This document shows, piece by piece, positions 5,135 to 8,824 of a stretch of DNA of 8,824 bases (position 1 is its first letter; every line of letters starts with the position of its first letter). The DNA is taken from contig JALVTI010000069.1 in NCBI GenBank assembly GCA_027035985.1, positions 1-8,824 on the forward strand, in the 5' to 3' direction. The position numbers and the translations under genes are program-made. The notes under the pieces are model-generated. The model was not told where the DNA came from. It did no database searches and worked only from the letters and a program-made list of their open reading frames with translations. Source of the stretch: Aquificales bacterium. GTDB lineage: Bacteria; Aquificota; Aquificia; Aquificales; QOAS01.

Positions 5135-5610
5135 TGCTTCTCTACTTTTTTATCCTATTTGCAGTCGTGGTTGCAACCGCCATAGCCGCGATAGAGTTGA
5201 TAAACTTTATATGGGTTTTGGTAGCTTTCGCGGTTTTACTCACCGAGATAGCGCTCTTTTACTTCTCGCTGGGATTTCCGCTACTGGGAGCCTTCCAACT
5301 GGCGATTTACGCCGGTGGTGTGGCAATTTTGGTGCTGTTTGCAATTCTTACCATAGGTGAAAGGGAAGAAGAGAAGAGGGAGAGTAAATTGGCGGCAGGC
5401 GTGGCGGTAGCCACATTTATAACTGGACTGATAGCCTCCATATGGACCGGACTCCACACCAAGCCCTACCTAAACATATCCCTGGGGGAACTCGGAAAGG
5501 TATTTGTTGATAAATATGCAATATTGATAATTCCCCTCGGATTTACCGCGGTAGGCATAATTTACGGGGCCTATTACATACTTTCCAAAAAACTCCAGAG
5601 GGAGGAGTAG
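5134..5610 (+). CDS. nuoJ: NADH-quinone oxidoreductase-like subunit J (ND6 homologue)
   Basis: NuoJ is a membrane subunit next to NuoA and NuoK whose third helix carries a flexible pi-bulge involved in coupling. The 158-residue protein is about five hydrophobic helices (roughly 2-20, 24-45, 51-75, 87-107, 129-151), slightly shorter than the E. coli protein. The family pattern FQLAIYAGGVAILVLFAILTIG (54-75) corresponds to the usual YxGAxxVLFxFV helix, with Gly-Gly where Gly-Ala is common. A charged loop EREEEKRESK (76-85) follows, and the C-terminus is KKLQREE. The start ATG overlaps the nuoI stop by one base and has AGGAGGG six bases upstream, inside nuoI. The stop lies two bases before the nuoK start, so J and K are very likely translationally coupled. 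Confidence 0.9.
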   Translation: MLLYFFILFAVVVATAIAAIELINFIWVLVAFAVLLTEIALFYFSLGFPLLGAFQLAIYAGGVAILVLFAILTIGEREEEKRESKLAAGVAVATFITGLIASIWTGLHTKPYLNISLGELGKVFVDKYAILIIPLGFTAVGIIYGAYYILSKKLQREE

Positions 5611-5612
5611 AA

Positions 5613-5924
5613 ATGACTTTCACCAACGAATCGATGTTCTGGTTTTTGCTGGTGGCTATATCCCTGCTAGCCATAGGTATTTACGGACTACTCTCCAAGA
5701 AATCAATACTGAAGATGATTATCTCGATAGAGATTATCGTTAATGGGGCTAATGTGGGTCTGGCGGCTTTTGCCACCCAGCACGGGGCGGATGGCGTAAT
5801 ACTGGCGTTTTTTGCTATAGCCTTAGCCGCCTTAGAGGTTGCGGTCGGTTTGACATTGCTAATAATTCTTGCCCGTAAATATGGTATTACTTTCCCCGAA
5901 AAATTAAACAACTTGAGGTGGTGA
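5613..5924 (+). CDS. nuoK: NADH-quinone oxidoreductase-like subunit K (ND4L homologue)
   Basis: NuoK is a three-helix membrane subunit that, with NuoA and NuoJ, forms the first proton-path unit. The 103-residue protein has helices at about 8-27, 33-55 and 62-88, the standard size. The two membrane glutamates essential for pumping in the family are present: Glu40 in MIISIEIIVNGANV and Glu75 in ALAALEVAVGL. The loop HGADG between helices 2 and 3 and the LARKYGI ending are typical. GGAGGAG precedes the ATG across the nuoJ stop. TGA at 5922-5924 is three bases before nuoL and is part of the purine-rich nuoL ribosome site. Small membrane proteins like this are readily confused with MnhC/MrpC, but gene order and both glutamates favour NuoK. 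Confidence 0.93.
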   Translation: MTFTNESMFWFLLVAISLLAIGIYGLLSKKSILKMIISIEIIVNGANVGLAAFATQHGADGVILAFFAIALAALEVAVGLTLLIILARKYGITFPEKLNNLRW

Positions 5925-5927
5925 GGG

Positions 5928-7760
5928 ATGGAGTGGCTGATATACCTATCGGTGTTCTTGCCGGTATTTGGAGCACCCCTAATTTGGTTGGTTAGTCATT
6001 ACACCGACCGGTGGATTTCTTGGTATCTATCTTTGGCTGTTACCGGACTGTCCGCGGTTATTGCCCTGACAACCTTAGTTGGAGTAGCAACCGGGCACCA
6101 CTATGAGCATTCCTTCGTATGGTTCCAATTCGGTGATATAAAGGTGCCCTTCGGGATATACGTAGACGGGCTGTCCGCCGTGGTTTACGCGATGGCGGCA
6201 CTCCTCGGATTCTTAATCGTAATGTACTCCCGTGGTTACATGGAACACGATGAAAGTCCCCACCGCTTTTTCATGAAGGTAACCTTCTTCATCGGCTCCA
6301 TGCTCGGCTTAACGGTTTCCAACAACCTACTCACTATGTTCATCTTCTGGGAGTTCATGGGATTGGCTTCCTACCTTCTTATCTCTTACTGGTATTACAA
6401 AAACAGCGCCGCCGATGCGGGACTCAAAGCCTTTTTAATGACCAAATTCGCCGACGGTTTCTTCCTCGCCGGAATTGTTTTGCTGTGGTGGTACGCCGGA
6501 ACCCTAAATGTAAACGAAATTAACCATCTAGCGGAAACCCACACCATACCGGCTTTGGTTGCCGCCGCCGCCGCACTACTGATGTTTGGCGGTGCGGTGG
6601 GTAAATCCGCCCAGTTCCCCCTATTTCCCTGGTTGCTCGACGCTATGGAAGGTCCCACCCCCGTTTCCGCATTGATTCACGCCGCAACCATGGTTAACGC
6701 CGGTGTCTTCCTCGTTGGAAGGTTGTTCGACTTTTACCTCTATTCCAAAGTGCTATACGTAATCCTCGCAATAGGTGCCGTTACCGCGCTGATAGCCGTC
6801 CTCGGTGCAATGGTTCACCGCGAAATCAAAAAAATCATTGCCTTCTCCACTATGGAAAACCTCGGATTGATGTTTGTCGGTCTTGGGGCGGGCTCGCTGG
6901 CGGCGGGTATATTTCACCTCGTGTCCCATGCGACCTTTAAGGCGCTTATGTTCCTATCGGCGGGTAACGTTATACACTTCACCCACGAAAAGGACGCCTT
7001 CAAAATCCGCGGATTGATAAAGGTTATGCCCTATACCGCTATTCTCTTCCTCATAGCTGTGCTGTCGCTCGCCGGTATACCGCCTCTAAGCGGTTTCTTC
7101 TCCAAAGAGTGGATAGTTCACGAGGCTAAAGAAGCGGGTGACCCCATAGCATTCGCATTCGTTTTAACCGCCGCCGTTCTCACAATCTATTACGGTTTCC
7201 GCCTGTGGTTCCAGCTGTTTACCGGGGAACCCAACGAAGTTGCGAAAAAGGCTAGGGAAGCCTATCCCGTTATGCTGATACCCCTTTTCGTCCTCGCGGC
7301 ATTAACCTTTTTGGTTGGAATATTCCACCAGCCCATTATTCACCTAATCGAGGAGCACGCTCACATTCCCCACGATTGGGCTTTGACCGTTCTAGTCTTC
7401 TCCCTGATGGCGGTAGCGTTTATTCTTTCGTGGCTTATTTATTACAAACGTGCTATTGACACCACCGTGTTGCTTAAAGACCCCATAATGGCAATGTTGA
7501 ATAAGACCTTTTACAATGCTTTCTTTATAGACCACCTCATCCGCTGGCTGTCGAAGAACTTTATCGTCGAATTCCTCGCATGGTTGGCTCACTGGATTGA
7601 TAGAAACGTTTACGACTACATCGTTAATGGGGTTGCGAGGACTGCGCTTTGGACTTGGGAAAAGGTTAGGGTAATCCAAACCGGTAATCTCATCCATTAC
7701 CTAACCATATTTGTGAGCGGAGCGCTAATTCTCTACTACCTCTATTTGGTAATACTCTAA
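5928..7760 (+). CDS. nuoL: NADH-quinone oxidoreductase-like subunit L (ND5 homologue, antiporter-like pump)
   Basis: NuoL is the distal proton-pumping subunit, related to Mrp Na+/H+ antiporter subunits, with a long lateral helix that braces the membrane arm. The 610-residue protein is of normal length, with about 16 membrane helices. Key residues are in place: Glu142 in FIFWEFMGLASYLL, Lys226 in AVGKSAQFPLFPWLLDAMEG, His251 in LIHAATMV, His334 and Lys338 in SHATFKALMFLSAG, and Lys393 in GFFSKEW. The C-terminal part (about 510-610) with RVIQTGNLIHYL and a final helix corresponds to the lateral helix and anchor, which distinguishes NuoL from NuoM/N. The segment after Lys302 reads FSTMENLG, where NuoL usually has ST-SQ-G; S-x-EN-x-G is reminiscent of hydrogenase-4 membrane subunits. 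Purine-rich GAGGTGGTGAGGG precedes the ATG; 12 bases to nuoM. Confidence 0.95.
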   Translation: MEWLIYLSVFLPVFGAPLIWLVSHYTDRWISWYLSLAVTGLSAVIALTTLVGVATGHHYEHSFVWFQFGDIKVPFGIYVDGLSAVVYAMAALLGFLIVMYSRGYMEHDESPHRFFMKVTFFIGSMLGLTVSNNLLTMFIFWEFMGLASYLLISYWYYKNSAADAGLKAFLMTKFADGFFLAGIVLLWWYAGTLNVNEINHLAETHTIPALVAAAAALLMFGGAVGKSAQFPLFPWLLDAMEGPTPVSALIHAATMVNAGVFLVGRLFDFYLYSKVLYVILAIGAVTALIAVLGAMVHREIKKIIAFSTMENLGLMFVGLGAGSLAAGIFHLVSHATFKALMFLSAGNVIHFTHEKDAFKIRGLIKVMPYTAILFLIAVLSLAGIPPLSGFFSKEWIVHEAKEAGDPIAFAFVLTAAVLTIYYGFRLWFQLFTGEPNEVAKKAREAYPVMLIPLFVLAALTFLVGIFHQPIIHLIEEHAHIPHDWALTVLVFSLMAVAFILSWLIYYKRAIDTTVLLKDPIMAMLNKTFYNAFFIDHLIRWLSKNFIVEFLAWLAHWIDRNVYDYIVNGVARTALWTWEKVRVIQTGNLIHYLTIFVSGALILYYLYLVIL

Positions 7761-7772
7761 GGAGGCGAAGAG

Positions 7773-8824
7773 ATGCTGCTGAGTGCTATACTTTTACCGG
7801 TAATTCTCGCCCCCTTTGCCTACTTTTTCGATAGGCAGGCGAAGTACTTCTCTTTGGCGGCGGGTATTTTCGTCACCCTTATAGGGGCGGTAATGTGGTT
7901 AAACTATCCCGGGCACGGATTTGCCTTCGAACAAAACATTCCGATTCTGCCGCAGTGGGATTTCAACCTCCACTTGGGTGTAGACGCTTTGGCGATAGCC
8001 TTGATAACGCTTACCGGAATAATTGCGATACTTGTAACCCTTTCCTCTTGGAATGTTGAGCGCCCGGGCGCCTACTTCTTCCTAATTCTGGTATTCCTGG
8101 GCGCTATGGTGGGCGTTTTCGCCTCCCTTAACTACCTTTGGTTTTTCATCTTTTGGGAATTTACCCTCGTTCCCATGTTCTTCCACATAGGTATTTGGGG
8201 GGCTGAGAACAGGATTTACGCCGCCGTAAAGTTTTTCCTCTACACCCACCTGGCGTCGATATTCATCTTTCTCGCAATGCTTATCATCTACATCAAGACC
8301 GGACACTTCGATTTCGTCGCAATAAAGCAGGCTAATATTCCCATCGACCTGCAAAAGGTTATTTGGGCGTTGGCGTTTATCGGCTTTATCGTTAAAATGC
8401 CCGTCGTTCCCTTCCACACCTGGCTTCCCGACGCCCACGTTCAGGCTCCCTCTCCCATTTCGGTAATCCTGGCGGGTCTGCTCCTAAAAATGGGGGCTTA
8501 CGGACTCTTGAGGTGGAATATCGAGCTCTTCCCCCAAGCGTCCAAACACTTCATCTACCTAATGTTGGGTATAGGTTTGTTGACTGTTTTCCACGCGGCG
8601 TTTAAAGCACTTTACGAGGACCACGTTAAGAGGATGGTTGCATACTCCTCCATAAACCACATGGGATTGGTATTGGTTGCCATAGCCACGCTAACCGCCG
8701 CGGGTATCAGCGCCGCGATTTACGAAATGGTAGCCCACGCCTTGATAATTTCCCTAATGTTTATGATTGCCGGATATATCCATCACATTACCGGCACCTG
8801 GTATATCTCCGAAATCGGTGGCGG
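7773..8824 (+). CDS. nuoM: NADH-quinone oxidoreductase-like subunit M (ND4 homologue), 3' end outside window
   Basis: NuoM is the middle antiporter-like proton pump of the membrane arm. The frame runs open from ATG 7773 to the window edge: 350 complete codons plus two bases, about 70% of a usual protein of about 490-510 residues. Diagnostic elements: FIFWEFTLVPMFFHIGIWGA (125-144, with Glu129), NRIYAAVKFFLYT (146-158), VKMPVVPFHTWLPDAH (207-222, with Lys208), ILAGLLLKMGAYGLLR (232-247, Lys239), and HVKRMVAYSSINHMGL (284-299, Lys286), followed by His322. The usual HxEAP segment reads HVQAP. GGAGG overlaps the nuoL stop, eight bases before the ATG. NuoN is expected next, outside the window. The visible part shows no frameshift or stop. 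Confidence 0.95.
   Translation, partial: MLLSAILLPVILAPFAYFFDRQAKYFSLAAGIFVTLIGAVMWLNYPGHGFAFEQNIPILPQWDFNLHLGVDALAIALITLTGIIAILVTLSSWNVERPGAYFFLILVFLGAMVGVFASLNYLWFFIFWEFTLVPMFFHIGIWGAENRIYAAVKFFLYTHLASIFIFLAMLIIYIKTGHFDFVAIKQANIPIDLQKVIWALAFIGFIVKMPVVPFHTWLPDAHVQAPSPISVILAGLLLKMGAYGLLRWNIELFPQASKHFIYLMLGIGLLTVFHAAFKALYEDHVKRMVAYSSINHMGLVLVAIATLTAAGISAAIYEMVAHALIISLMFMIAGYIHHITGTWYISEIGG

Noticed and set aside
6561..6574. GCC trinucleotide run
   Set aside because: It encodes an alanine stretch in a NuoL membrane helix; short and without sign of expansion.
8082..8438. Minus-strand open frame (118 codons) opposite nuoM
   Set aside because: The plus strand codes for conserved NuoM helices here; the antisense product is a low-information shadow.

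Overview
The window suggests a thermophilic, flagellated bacterium, most likely a deep-branching Aquificota-type chemolithotroph. That placement is an inference. It rests on the FlgH gene, the purine-rich Shine-Dalgarno sites, heavy use of AGG for Arg and ATA for Ile in the main operon, and the Lys/Glu/Val/Ile-rich proteins. I cannot name the genus from the sequence alone.

Layout. (1) Bases 1-468 hold the 3' part of flgH (flagellar L-ring protein) in AT-rich DNA (30-38% G+C in hand-counted lines). (2) Bases 449-1087 on the minus strand hold a small class I SAM-dependent methyltransferase, which overlaps the flgH 3' end tail to tail. (3) Bases 1088-1174 are a short divergent leader. (4) From 1175 to the right edge runs one tightly packed plus-strand operon coding for a complex I-like enzyme, in the order nuoA-B-C-D-H-I-J-K-L-M. 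nuoM is cut by the window end and nuoN probably follows. Junctions are mostly -20 to +15 bases. The only real internal gap is 65 bases between nuoB and nuoC.

How the genes work together. NuoB, C, D and I form the peripheral connecting arm (cluster N2 in B, two 4Fe-4S clusters in I). NuoH, A, J and K form the membrane heel and proton-path helices. NuoL and M are antiporter-like pumps. The NADH-oxidising module NuoE-F-G is missing from its usual place between D and H, so this operon alone encodes a complex without an obvious NADH site; ferredoxin or another donor is possible.

The most interesting feature is NuoD. By alignment to remembered family sequences, the residues that bind the quinone headgroup in normal complex I are all replaced. 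The two places where [NiFe]-hydrogenase large subunits carry CxxC read CxxD instead (Cys78/Asp81 and Cys369/Asp372). NuoA and NuoL also depart from the standard pattern, the latter towards hydrogenase-type subunits. This may be a complex intermediate between complex I and group 4 hydrogenase-related complexes, with a substrate other than ordinary quinone. That is a hypothesis and needs database alignment and biochemistry.
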